Shown here: piece by piece, positions 45,277-53,140 of the stretch
How positions within the stretch are numbered: the stretch's first letter is position 1
Layout of the letters: each line of letters opens with the position of its first letter
Assembly (NCBI GenBank): GCA_965223405.1
Contig: CBDCWO010000006.1
Location: 3,472,001-3,536,000 of the forward strand
Direction: 5' to 3'
Origin: CBDCWO01 sp965223405
Lineage (GTDB): Bacteria > Bacteroidota > Bacteroidia > Chitinophagales > Saprospiraceae
Length of the DNA: 64,000 nucleotides
Made by a program: the position numbers and the translations under genes
The notes under the pieces: model-generated
Told to the model about the DNA's origin: nothing
Seen by the model: only the letters and a program-made list of their open reading frames with translations
Databases searched by the model: none

Positions 45277-47442
45277 TTGGAAAACCCGGCCAGGCACTTA
45301 GCAGAACAATTTATCCTTAATACCGGAAGAAATATTTTCCTTACCGGAAAAGCTGGTACGGGAAAGACTACCTTGCTACATGAAGTCTTGGAAAAGACCA
45401 CTAAAAATGCCGTTGTTGTAGCTCCTACAGGGGTGGCTGCCATCCAAGCAGGAGGGGTAACTATACATTCTATGTTTCAATTACCTACAACTGCATTTAT
45501 TCCTACTTATGATTTTGCGGATCCCGAATGGATTACCAACCTCTCTGCCTTGGCAAAAAATCAAAAAATGCGCACCGAGCGCCGGAAGCTTTTGTTGGAA
45601 CTGGAGTTGCTGGTAATTGATGAAATTTCAATGGTTCGGGCCGATTTGTTGGATGCTGTAGATTTTACTTTAAAACGAATACGTAAAAATCATCAACCTT
45701 TTGGGGGAGTGCAGGTATTGGCAATTGGTGATTTGTTCCAATTAGCCCCGGTAGTCAAAAACCACATTAAACCCGTCTTGCAACGTTATTATAGCAGTCC
45801 TTTCTTTTTTGATTCTCAGGCCTGGAAGTCTGCAAATGCCCTAAAAATTGAATTACAAATTGTCTATCGGCAGGAGGAAAAGGAGTTTATTGATATACTA
45901 AATAATATTCGAAATGGAATTAAAAGCCAACCGGATATGGACCGCCTCAATCAAAACTTCAAGAAAGATCCTCCGGAGGATAATATTATCTTACTGACTA
46001 CACACAATCGAAAAGCCGACGAGGTTAACCGAAGAAAGTTGAGCCAGTTGTCAGGGAAATCACATCGTTTAAAAGCTAAGGTGGAAGGGCGCTTTTATGA
46101 GTCTTCATATCCGACCGATGAAGAAATCACCTTAAAAAAAGACACTCAGGTTATGTTTATCCGCAATCACCGGGAGGGATTGTACTACAATGGCATGTTG
46201 GCCAAAGTGGAGTCGGTTGGGGTAGGGAAGATTAAGGTCAAAACTATCGAAGACGAAGAAGTGATCCTGGTAGAACCTGAAGAATGGAAAAGTACCAAAT
46301 ATACTATTGACCAAAAGACCAAAGAAGTTCAACAGGAAGAAATTGGCAGTTTTAGACAGTATCCACTGAAATTGGCCTGGGCAGTCACCGTACATAAAAG
46401 TCAGGGTTTGACCTTTGACCGGGTCATTCTTGATTTGGAGGATACTTTCGCAGCAGGTCAATTGTATGTGGCACTGAGTCGTTGCCGGACACTTCAGGGA
46501 TTGACCTTGTCCTCCCGAATCAATTTCAACAACATTTTTGTAGATCCCAGAGTAACCTCCTTTTATCAGGAAACCGAATATACCGGCGACTTAAATCAAT
46601 TGTTGCAGAAGGACAAGGAAATTTATGAGGATAAACAACTGATCAATGCTTTTAATTTTTCCAAGTTGCAAGGGTATACCGATGTGTGGGAGGAAATAAT
46701 CCATGATGCGGACTTGCCTGATCTGACCAAGCTTATCAAGCTGGTCAAGGAATTACACAAGTCGTTGGAGGAAATAGAATATACCTCAAGGAATTTCCAA
46801 AACCAGCTGTGGAGTTTGATTCGAAAAAAATCCCAAACTCAGAATGTGCCTGATGCCGAAGATTATATCCGGGAGCGTTGTGAAAAGGCGATTGGCTATT
46901 TTACTGAAAAAATAAATGAAGATCTGGTCAAGCCACTGCAGAAGACGATTCGTCGCTACAAACTGAAAAACAAAAAGCGTAAATTTGTTCGTCAGACCTC
47001 CGAATTGCAGAAGGAATATTGGCGTAAAATGTCGACCTTGTATGGACTTGAATATCGGGATAAAAAGATCTATGTCAAACAGCCAGAACACATAAGCGAG
47101 GATGAAAAAGAACCGCCTCAGGTTACCACTTTAAAGAAAGGCGAAACCTATGAGATCACGCTTAATCTTTTTAAAGGTGGGATGACAATAGAAGAAATCG
47201 CCAAAGAACGCAGTATGGCGGTGAGCACGATTGAGGGGCATTTGTCTCGTTGGGTAGAGCGGGGAGAGGTGCCGATTGCCAGGCTTATGAAGGTCTCCCA
47301 TGCTGAGAAGATTGCCAAATATATGAGTGAAAATGAGGACTCCGGATTTAAAGAATTAATGGAGAAAATACCCTTTCAGGTTACCTATGGTGAATTGAGA
47401 TTGGTGAAAGCCTGGCTAGGGAATAAGCAAGTTGACCAATAG
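45277..47442 (+). CDS. PIF1-like superfamily 1 helicase with C-terminal helix-turn-helix region
   Basis: 721 aa. Walker A GKAGTGKTT (residues 24-32), motif Ib APTGVAAIQAGGVTIHSMF, Walker B LLVIDEISMV with Asp115-Glu116, GDLFQLAPV, and motif VI AVTVHKSQGLTFDRVILD with ALSRCRTLQGL, all as in PIF1/RecD2 helicases. The last ~110 aa form an HTH_40-like domain (GGMTIEEIAKERSMAVSTIEGHLSRW). TTG at 45277 is the only plausible start before motif I. Its last ~60 codons recur, diverged, at 49268-49450 beyond the hip genes. Confidence 0.9.
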   Translation: MENPARHLAEQFILNTGRNIFLTGKAGTGKTTLLHEVLEKTTKNAVVVAPTGVAAIQAGGVTIHSMFQLPTTAFIPTYDFADPEWITNLSALAKNQKMRTERRKLLLELELLVIDEISMVRADLLDAVDFTLKRIRKNHQPFGGVQVLAIGDLFQLAPVVKNHIKPVLQRYYSSPFFFDSQAWKSANALKIELQIVYRQEEKEFIDILNNIRNGIKSQPDMDRLNQNFKKDPPEDNIILLTTHNRKADEVNRRKLSQLSGKSHRLKAKVEGRFYESSYPTDEEITLKKDTQVMFIRNHREGLYYNGMLAKVESVGVGKIKVKTIEDEEVILVEPEEWKSTKYTIDQKTKEVQQEEIGSFRQYPLKLAWAVTVHKSQGLTFDRVILDLEDTFAAGQLYVALSRCRTLQGLTLSSRINFNNIFVDPRVTSFYQETEYTGDLNQLLQKDKEIYEDKQLINAFNFSKLQGYTDVWEEIIHDADLPDLTKLIKLVKELHKSLEEIEYTSRNFQNQLWSLIRKKSQTQNVPDAEDYIRERCEKAIGYFTEKINEDLVKPLQKTIRRYKLKNKKRKFVRQTSELQKEYWRKMSTLYGLEYRDKKIYVKQPEHISEDEKEPPQVTTLKKGETYEITLNLFKGGMTIEEIAKERSMAVSTIEGHLSRWVERGEVPIARLMKVSHAEKIAKYMSENEDSGFKELMEKIPFQVTYGELRLVKAWLGNKQVDQ

Positions 47443-47574
47443 ACCTTTCGGAACAATTGGAACAGCGTATCATAATCACAATTGAAATGATAAATTATCC
47501 CCTTCCTCGGAGAAAATAGGACCTCAGAGAGCAAGAAGATTGGATATATTAGCAATTAGCCTCCGTTAAGTATC

Positions 47575-47598
47575 AAAATCACATCATGATATGATTTT
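47575..47598. promoter_or_regulatory. Near-perfect 24-bp palindrome, candidate HipB operator
   Basis: The sequence is centred on ATCATGAT (47583-47590) and continues outward to AAAATCA and TGATTTT; 11 of 12 base pairs match. It lies about 113 nt upstream of hipB. HipB-type regulators bind palindromes in their own promoter. A second small hairpin, ACCTTT-AAG-AAAGGT (47601-47615), follows directly. Confidence 0.5.
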
Positions 47599-47710
47599 TT
47601 ACCTTTAAGAAAGGTGTCAGGTAACTTGCCAGCCAAAAATCACAGTATAATGAGATTTAAGTTGTTTTGATTGCGTGAAAAGTCGTAACTTTAATAAAAA
47701 TCATATTATA

Positions 47711-47932
47711 ATGGTACTCAATACAATTAGTAAAGCAGTAAAAGAAAGAAGAAAAGAGTTAGGAATAACACAACCTCTATTGGGAGAATTAGCAGGTGTG
47801 AGTAAAAACACGATTTATAAGTTAGAAAGAGGAAGTGGGAATCCAACGATTAAGGTTTTGGAAGGGCTATTAGAAGTATTGGGGTTGGAATTAAGGGTAG
47901 AAATAAAAAAAGTAGGTTATGAGAAGGGCTGA
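47711..47932 (+). CDS. hipB: HipB-like XRE regulator of a HipBST-type toxin-antitoxin operon
   Basis: 73 aa from the ATG at 47711 (a 12-codon upstream extension is unlikely). Cro/C1-type helix-turn-helix: LNTISKAVKERRKELGITQPLLGELAGVSKNTIYKLERGSGNPTIKVLEGLLEVL, then a beta tail LELRVEIKKV that in HipB dimers forms the lid strand. It is the DNA-binding, autoregulating component. The end overlaps hipS by 14 bp. The three-gene module is more A+T-rich than the helicase gene before it. Confidence 0.88.
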   Translation: MVLNTISKAVKERRKELGITQPLLGELAGVSKNTIYKLERGSGNPTIKVLEGLLEVLGLELRVEIKKVGYEKG

Positions 47933-48242
47933 AATATTTAGAAATGGAAAATTAGCTGGCTATTTAATAGAGGAAAATCCAAAAAGTTTTGTGTTTAGAT
48001 ATGAAGACCATTATTACAATGACAAAAATAATCCGGCAATTAGCTTGACAATGCCAAAGGGTCAAAAGGAATATCGCAGTAAATTTTTATTTCCATTTTT
48101 CTTTAATATGCTAAGTGAAGGAGTAAATAGAAGATTGCAAACTAAACAATTTCAGATTGATGAAAATGATCATTTTGGACTGTTATTAAAAACTGCTCAA
48201 CAAGATACAATCGGCTCAATATCAGTAAAAAAGATGGAATGA
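47919..48242 (+). CDS. hipS: HipS-like small protein (stand-alone HipA N-terminal subdomain)
   Basis: 107 aa, equivalent to the N-subdomain 1 of HipA encoded separately: RRAEIFRNGKLAGYLIEENPKSFVFRYEDHYY, NPAISLTMPKGQKEYRSKFLFPFFFNMLSEGVNR, HFGLLLKTAQQDTIGSISVKK. In the HipBST system of enteropathogenic E. coli this small protein is the actual antitoxin. Here it overlaps hipB (14 bp) and hipT (4 bp, ATGA), so stoichiometric, coupled translation is expected. Confidence 0.85.
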   Translation: MRRAEIFRNGKLAGYLIEENPKSFVFRYEDHYYNDKNNPAISLTMPKGQKEYRSKFLFPFFFNMLSEGVNRRLQTKQFQIDENDHFGLLLKTAQQDTIGSISVKKME

Positions 48243-49246
48243 AGACTATGGAAGAACTAAACATTTGTCCAGGAACATTAGCGGAGGGATACAATGGTTA
48301 CAGTCCTATTTGTTTGAAACATGTTTTCAGCAATAAAAAGGTAGACCATGTACTCAAATATCATTCATCTCAAAAAGATCAGGAGGTAGCTGAACGTTTT
48401 ATGGAAAATAGGAAACGTATTTCTATATCAGGTGTACAAGAGAAGTTAAGTTTTATTTTGGAAAAGAATGAGTTAAGGTTGACAAAGGAGGGGGAACAAG
48501 GGACTTACTTATTGAAACCGATACCCAGGGACTTAAAACAAGTGGGTCAGGTACCTGCAAATGAGCATTTAACAATGCAAATTGCCAAACAGATATATGG
48601 TATAAAAGTAGCTGAGAATGCCTTGATTTTTTTTCAAGATGGCAGTCCGGCATATATTACAAAACGGTTCGATGTTAAAGAAGACGGCAGCAAGTGGGGT
48701 ACCGAAGATTTCGCTTCTTTGGCAGGCAGAAGTAAAGACTCTGATGGATCTAATTTTAAATATGAATACAGTTATGAAGAAATAGGAAGCCTGATCAGGA
48801 AGTATATAGCGGCTTGGAGAGTCGAGATAGAGAGGTATTATCGGTTAGTACTATTTAATTATCTATTTTCAAATGGAGATGCTCATTTAAAAAATTTCTC
48901 TATTTTGGAATCAACAAGAGGAGATTATCTATTAAGTCCGGCATACGATTTAATCAACACAAAATTGCATGTTAGCGACACTGATTTTGCCTTGGTTAAA
49001 GGATTATTTAAGGACGACTATAAAAGTATAGCTTATAAAAAAAGTGGCCATCCCGGACAAGAGGATTTCAATGAGTTTGGAAGGAGAATAGGAGTGGTAG
49101 AATCAAGAATCGACAAGTTGCTTGATCCATTTTTAATAAACCATAGTGGAATAGAACATCTGATAAATAGATCATTTCTGAATGAATCATGCAAAAGAGG
49201 CTATTTAGTCATGTATAATACCAAGAGAAATTATTTGAATAAATGA
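48239..49246 (+). CDS. hipT: HipT-like Ser/Thr kinase toxin
   Basis: 335 aa HipA-family kinase core without the N-terminal subdomain. The Gly-rich loop carries Ser62-Ile63-Ser64 (RISISGVQEKLS), the SIS form known from HipT, rather than the single-Ser loop of HipA. ATP-lysine region FILEKNE...YLLKPI; catalytic loop SNGDAHLKNF with Asp214; Mg-binding Asp237 in SPAYDLIN. All key residues are present, so it should be active; E. coli HipT phosphorylates tryptophanyl-tRNA synthetase, but the target here is unknown. The stop is 23 bp before the displaced helicase fragment. Confidence 0.88.
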   Translation: MKTMEELNICPGTLAEGYNGYSPICLKHVFSNKKVDHVLKYHSSQKDQEVAERFMENRKRISISGVQEKLSFILEKNELRLTKEGEQGTYLLKPIPRDLKQVGQVPANEHLTMQIAKQIYGIKVAENALIFFQDGSPAYITKRFDVKEDGSKWGTEDFASLAGRSKDSDGSNFKYEYSYEEIGSLIRKYIAAWRVEIERYYRLVLFNYLFSNGDAHLKNFSILESTRGDYLLSPAYDLINTKLHVSDTDFALVKGLFKDDYKSIAYKKSGHPGQEDFNEFGRRIGVVESRIDKLLDPFLINHSGIEHLINRSFLNESCKRGYLVMYNTKRNYLNK

Positions 49247-49267
49247 GGATAGTGCAAAATATCGCCA

Positions 49268-49450
49268 TTGGGAGAGGTTACGATTGCCAATTTGATGAAG
49301 GTATCCCGCGCCACAAAGATTGCGAAATATATGAATGAGAATGAGGAATCCGGATTTAAAGATTTGATGGGCAAAATACCCTTTCAAGTGAGTTATGGTG
49401 AATTGCGATTGGTAAAAGCGTGGTTGGGGAATCAGAAAGTTGATCCCTAG
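49268..49450 (+). pseudogene. Displaced duplicate of the helicase 3' end
   Basis: 61 codons that match the last ~60 residues of the helicase at 45277-47442 at about 45 of 57 positions (EVTIANLMKVS...IAKYMNENEESGFKDLM...FQVSYGELRLVKAWLGN). Nucleotide similarity begins abruptly at GGGAGAGGT (47262 versus 49270) and continues weakly past both stop codons. There is no start codon or upstream domain, so it is a gene fragment. It lies directly after hipT, which makes the hip genes bracketed by a direct repeat of helicase sequence. Confidence 0.88.
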
Positions 49451-49543
49451 AACTATCGCGACTATTTGGTAGTAAAGTGTAATCACACCTGGATAAAGGA
49501 AAATCATCTTCATTCTGGTTTATTGGAATTGCAGAAAAGAGAA

Positions 49544-49596
49544 CCACTAAAAAGAAAGTAGGAATGACTTTAGTGCATCTTAGTGTCCTTAGTGGT
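49544..49596. repeat. ACCACTAA/TTAGTGGT inverted repeat
   Basis: ACCACTAA (49544-49551) and TTAGTGGT (49589-49596) form an 8-bp inverted repeat around AGTGCATCTTAGTGTCC-type sequence. Similar ACTAAG/TTAGTG-rich hairpins are frequent between Bacteroidota genes. The remaining intergenic sequence (49451-49682) contains no recognisable coding remnant. Confidence 0.45.
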
Positions 49597-49682
49597 AAAA
49601 TATATTTAATGATCAATAGAACACTAATAATTGCAGTGCCTCGCAAAATGTATAAGGTAATTTTTGATATTCGTCTTTGGAC

Positions 49683-51677
49683 ATGCTTGATTGGGTAATC
49701 AGTTGTATTGGTATAGTATTCTTTTACAAAATACTGCGGAAGTGTTGTACCCGAGACCATGCATTTTATGCAGCTATGTTTTATCTGAGTTCTATCACTT
49801 TTATGTTTGCCCGAAAAGTGATGCCGGACACTTTTTCGCTATCTCTGGTAATCATAGTAACGTACTATGCCTGGAAGTATTTGGAAAAACACAAGCCCTG
49901 GATTGGAGTGATTTCACTATTGTTGATCGGACTCGGGATCCTAAGTAAAATTCCTTCCATTTGTTTTCTGACCCTACTTCTGATTCCGTTATTCCTCGAA
50001 CCGGTAAGACGTGAAGTTAAAATTAGATTCCTGCTGGGATTATTATTGTGCATGATACTGGTAGTGGCCTGGTATGGGTTTTGGATGCCTTATTTGGAAG
50101 AAACATATCATAATAAACTGATTTGGCCGGTTTCTCTACACAAAGGATGGAATATTTTTATTGAGAATTTAAATCAAACACTTTATAGATTTCGGATTAA
50201 TGCATTTCACCAGGCCGGTCCTTTTTGGATAACCCTTGCAGGCTTGATTGCTTTGGTTTTTGCTGGAAAAAAGAAAATCTTACTAGTCATTTTAGCCTAT
50301 AGCATTTTGTTTTTCCTTTTTATTCTAAAAACCGGCCATGTATTTCATACCCATAATTACTATGTAATCCCATACATTCCAGTAATGTGCGTAAGTATTG
50401 GATATTTTTTTTCAAGGGTAAAAATTCATAAAGTGGATTTATTGCTGATCGCTTTAGCAATTTTGTCGCATTCCATAGCGCAAAATCACAAAGACTGGAT
50501 TGCAAGATATAATGAAAGATTTCTGACTCTGCAAGCTATTGTAGACAAGTATATCCAAAAAGAAGACAAAGTGATGGTGAATGGAGGAGTTTTAAATCCA
50601 ACTATGATGCATTTCACAGGTCGAAGGGGTTGGACGGTTAATAACGATGTTTTGTCCAAGGTAGAATGGATACCACAAATGAAGGAGCATGGACTGAAGT
50701 ACATTGTTGTTGATCGTCATAGCTGGAATGAAATTTTACCTTATGAATTGTTATTTGAAAATGATGCATTCTGGATTTATAGTTTGGAGCCGGATTCACT
50801 TAGTTCCAATCTGCTGGATAGTATAAAATTGTCCGCATCCGGATATTTGGAATTTGCGAGTCAAGGGGTTTTTGCAGATTTTATCCAAAAGCACACCGAA
50901 AGAAAGTTAAATTTACCAAAATGGATGGCTGCCAATTTTAGTGATTTTGTCTCCTATCAGAACCAAATCCTCAATTACACCAGTAAAGAGATTCATGAAA
51001 TCGTTGAAAAAGATAGTCTGGATGTACTAACAGGATTGTTTTACCTCAGAGAAGAAGATGGGGAAAGAGAACTGGTCGAGGAGGTGCGATCTATATTTTT
51101 CAGGCAGATATTGAATCGGAATGCTGCCTTAAAGATTGGTGATCAGATGTTGATTTTGACACATAATAAGGCTTATATGTTGAATGAAAATCAATATAAG
51201 GATTATGTATCCGGTGGATTAAATATTGAATACCTCTATCAACAGAAGCCTCTTGCCAATGATCATGTAGCAAGAGCGGTTTATTCTGATGCCATCAAAG
51301 TCAATAATTTGGACCTGTGCGTGCAAGAATATAATGAGAATGTGAGAGTAAAGGGCGGAATCGAATACCTGATCACTTCCGGATTACATGAAATCCTTTA
51401 TTATACTCGTAGTCAACATAGAATGGGATCTATTTGGATACCGGAAGATCTGGCAAAAGTCAAAGTAGATTGGGACCTCACCGTTGATCTTTTAGATAAT
51501 TCAAAGGTTGAGGCTGCAAGTACCTACTGCAATCATTGCGATCAGACCAGCTGGTGTCCGATAAGTAGTTATAATAGTACCATTAAAGTTGAAAAGACAA
51601 CTTCGTCGCATAGACTGTATCGGGATGAGGCCGGTATGGAGGAAATCGCTATCTGTTGGAATCACAAGGGGGAATAA
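49683..51677 (+). CDS. GT-C type membrane protein lacking its N-terminal part
   Basis: 664 aa from ATG 49683 (TTG 49677 is also open). About eight membrane helices (~1-265), then a ~390-aa soluble region. The sequence begins at VISCIGIVFFYKILRK, which corresponds to the third or fourth helix of GT39/ArnT-like enzymes; MPDTFSLSLVIIVTYYAWKYLE and GLGILSKIPSICFLTLLL follow in family order. The first helix pair and the acidic catalytic loop are missing, so this is probably a 5'-truncated gene. The C-terminal domain, ending with YCNHCDQTSWC, is unrecognised. Confidence 0.6.
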   Translation: MLDWVISCIGIVFFYKILRKCCTRDHAFYAAMFYLSSITFMFARKVMPDTFSLSLVIIVTYYAWKYLEKHKPWIGVISLLLIGLGILSKIPSICFLTLLLIPLFLEPVRREVKIRFLLGLLLCMILVVAWYGFWMPYLEETYHNKLIWPVSLHKGWNIFIENLNQTLYRFRINAFHQAGPFWITLAGLIALVFAGKKKILLVILAYSILFFLFILKTGHVFHTHNYYVIPYIPVMCVSIGYFFSRVKIHKVDLLLIALAILSHSIAQNHKDWIARYNERFLTLQAIVDKYIQKEDKVMVNGGVLNPTMMHFTGRRGWTVNNDVLSKVEWIPQMKEHGLKYIVVDRHSWNEILPYELLFENDAFWIYSLEPDSLSSNLLDSIKLSASGYLEFASQGVFADFIQKHTERKLNLPKWMAANFSDFVSYQNQILNYTSKEIHEIVEKDSLDVLTGLFYLREEDGERELVEEVRSIFFRQILNRNAALKIGDQMLILTHNKAYMLNENQYKDYVSGGLNIEYLYQQKPLANDHVARAVYSDAIKVNNLDLCVQEYNENVRVKGGIEYLITSGLHEILYYTRSQHRMGSIWIPEDLAKVKVDWDLTVDLLDNSKVEAASTYCNHCDQTSWCPISSYNSTIKVEKTTSSHRLYRDEAGMEEIAICWNHKGE

Positions 51678-51758
51678 ATTAGTGAAATGACCTCAGTAGC
51701 TTGAACCGTAAAAAATATCTGAATTTGGATTGGTTAGACTCTGTCTGGATCTACTGAT

Positions 51759-52202
51759 TTACAACATCAACTTCATATTCAACCACTCTCCATCCTGTTC
51801 CACTTCATATTTCCGATAGAAATCTATTGCCGGTGCATTCCATTCGAGGACTTGCCATTTAAGCAACTTTGCTCCGGCATCTTTGGATTCCTGAACCACT
51901 CTTTCAAACAATAACTGACCGATACCCTGCTGTCGATACTTTTGAGTAATGATGAAATCCTCCAGGTAAATCATCTTGCCTTTCCAGGTTGAAAACGTAG
52001 GGTAGTAAAGCGCAATTCCAACGACTTGAGCATCCATTTCAGCAAGTAAAACCTCAAATATTTCCTCAAAATGATCTTGATAGTCTTTGTGTGTGGCCGT
52101 GACTGCAAACGGAGCTTTTTCATATACTGCCAATTCACGCACCAGCTCCAACACCTGGCCCAGGTCTTCCTTACGTCCTTTTCGAATTTGTAATCCAGTC
52201 AT
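51759..52202 (-). CDS. GNAT family N-acetyltransferase (diamine acetyltransferase-like)
   Basis: 147 aa. IRKGRKEDLGQVLELVRELAVYEKAP is the typical N-terminus of the spermidine/diamine acetyltransferase branch; YLEDFIITQKYRQQGIGQLLFERV is the acetyl-CoA loop and WQVLEWNAPAIDFYRKYE the motif B tail with the W-N-x-P-A-I-x-F-Y pattern. Cytoplasmic. The start codon is 46 bp from a GT-rich tandem repeat, which must lie in its leader or promoter. Confidence 0.92.
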   Translation of the reverse strand: MTGLQIRKGRKEDLGQVLELVRELAVYEKAPFAVTATHKDYQDHFEEIFEVLLAEMDAQVVGIALYYPTFSTWKGKMIYLEDFIITQKYRQQGIGQLLFERVVQESKDAGAKLLKWQVLEWNAPAIDFYRKYEVEQDGEWLNMKLML

Positions 52203-52247
52203 GAATACGAAGATAAATGTTTCGAAGGAAGTTTAAACATTGGATAT

Positions 52248-52413
52248 GGTATTGTGGTGATTTGGTGATAGGTGTTTTGGTGTTATGGTGATTTGGTGTT
52301 GTGGTGTTGTGCTTATTTGGTGTTTTGGTGATAGGTGTTTTGGTATTTTGGTGTTATGGTATTTTGGTGTTGTGGTGTTGTGGTGTTGTGGTGATTTGGT
52401 ATTGTGGTGAGTG
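52248..52413. repeat. GT-rich 8-bp tandem repeat, about 21 units
   Basis: Units follow GGTGNTNT: GGTGTTGT, GGTGATTT, GGTGTTTT, GGTATTTT, GGTGTTAT, with two 7-nt units (GGTGATA). The strand shown is almost free of C and has few A, so the region is strongly strand-asymmetric. The period is 8 bp, not a codon multiple, so copy-number change would not act through a reading frame but could change promoter spacing or structure for the GNAT gene. Confidence 0.9.
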
Positions 52414-52422
52414 GGAATAGAT

Positions 52423-52542
52423 GGTAGACTAAATTTATTTGGTTGGGATAGGAAGTTTTGACATTGGTTCGAGATGGGTTTGCATGAGGAGGAGGGGTGA
52501 TTTGGAATAATTGGTCGACGAAATATATTTGGTCGGAATAGG
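52423..52542. repeat. Pair of diverged 30-nt direct repeats
   Basis: GGTAGACTAAATTTATTTGG at 52423 and GGTCGACGAAATATATTTGG at 52513 begin 30-nt copies that match at 25 of 30 positions, with a 90-nt period. They lie directly after the 8-bp repeat and before the rpsL promoter. No function is evident. Confidence 0.6.
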
Positions 52543-52621
52543 TTGTTCGAGAGGGTCCAAAAGTATAAAGCATGAGACTTAACCAGACTTAGGCTTAATG
52601 CATAAAATTTGCGACCAGGCT

Positions 52622-52652
52622 TTTGCATAAGTGTAAAATAGTCATATCTTTG
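52622..52652 (+). promoter_or_regulatory. Bacteroidota-type promoter for the rpsL (str-S10) operon
   Basis: TTTG at 52622-52625 and TATCTTTG at 52645-52652, separated by 19 nt, match the -33 TTTG and -7 TAnnTTTG elements exactly in sequence and spacing. The expected transcript would start near 52660 and give a leader of about 75 nt. A small GCTTTT...AAAAGC hairpin lies near the start of that leader. Confidence 0.75.
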
Positions 52653-52735
52653 CATTCGCTTTTGAAAAAGCTCAGTTTTTGCCAGTACATTTTTATGAAA
52701 AAAAATCCTGGTGAATTTAAAAATAATTATGATTT

Positions 52736-53110
52736 ATGCCAACAATTAATCAGCTGGTAAAGCAAGGAAGAAAAAAAGTCATCACGAAGAGTAAATCCCG
52801 GGCATTGAATTCTTGCCCACAGAGAAGAGGGGTATGTACTCGCGTGTATACAACGACACCCAAGAAACCTAATTCTGCTCTGCGAAAAGTGGCTAAGGTA
52901 AGATTGACAAATCAAGTAGAGGTTATCGCATATATTCCTGGTGAAGGACACAACTTGCAAGAGCACTCTATAGTCTTGATTCGGGGTGGAAGGGTGAAAG
53001 ATCTTCCCGGTGTGCGATACACTATTGTAAGAGGTGCATTAGATACTGCTGGCGTCAATGATCGAAAGCAAGCGAGATCCAAATACGGAACAAAAAGGCC
53101 TAAATCATAA
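52736..53110 (+). CDS. rpsL: 30S ribosomal protein S12
   Basis: 124 aa, the decoding-centre protein and first gene of the operon. PTINQLVKQGRKK start, TTTPKKPNSALRKVAKVRL with the lysine where streptomycin-resistance changes occur, and GHNLQEHSIVLIRGGRVKDLPGVRY with the second such lysine. Both lysines are wild type. Promoter about 85 nt upstream; rpsG follows after 30 bp. Confidence 0.98.
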   Translation: MPTINQLVKQGRKKVITKSKSRALNSCPQRRGVCTRVYTTTPKKPNSALRKVAKVRLTNQVEVIAYIPGEGHNLQEHSIVLIRGGRVKDLPGVRYTIVRGALDTAGVNDRKQARSKYGTKRPKS

Positions 53111-53140
53111 ATTTTAAATTATTCAGACCGATAGAATAAA

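Larger units (their letters stand above)
52203..52735. other. Divergent region between GNAT and rpsL genes
   Basis: 533 bp without a gene. In order: a 21-unit 8-bp GT-rich repeat (52248-52413), two copies of a 30-nt sequence 90 bp apart (52423-52452 and 52513-52542, 25 of 30 identical), and the rpsL promoter (52622-52652). Frames read through the repeat on the minus strand are artefacts of low complexity. Confidence 0.7.

Noticed and set aside
48239..49246. HipT read as an inactive HipA remnant
   Set aside because: The ATP loop, catalytic Asp214 and metal Asp237 are all present and the frame is intact, so an inactive fragment is not supported.
52248..52413. Possible CRISPR array
   Set aside because: The units are 8 bp, contiguous and GT-rich, with no spacers of 20-40 nt and no cas genes anywhere in the window.
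52233..52655. Minus-strand frames rich in His, Asn, Thr and Pro across the GT-rich repeat
   Set aside because: They are read-throughs of an 8-bp low-complexity repeat, not of codon period, so they are artefacts.
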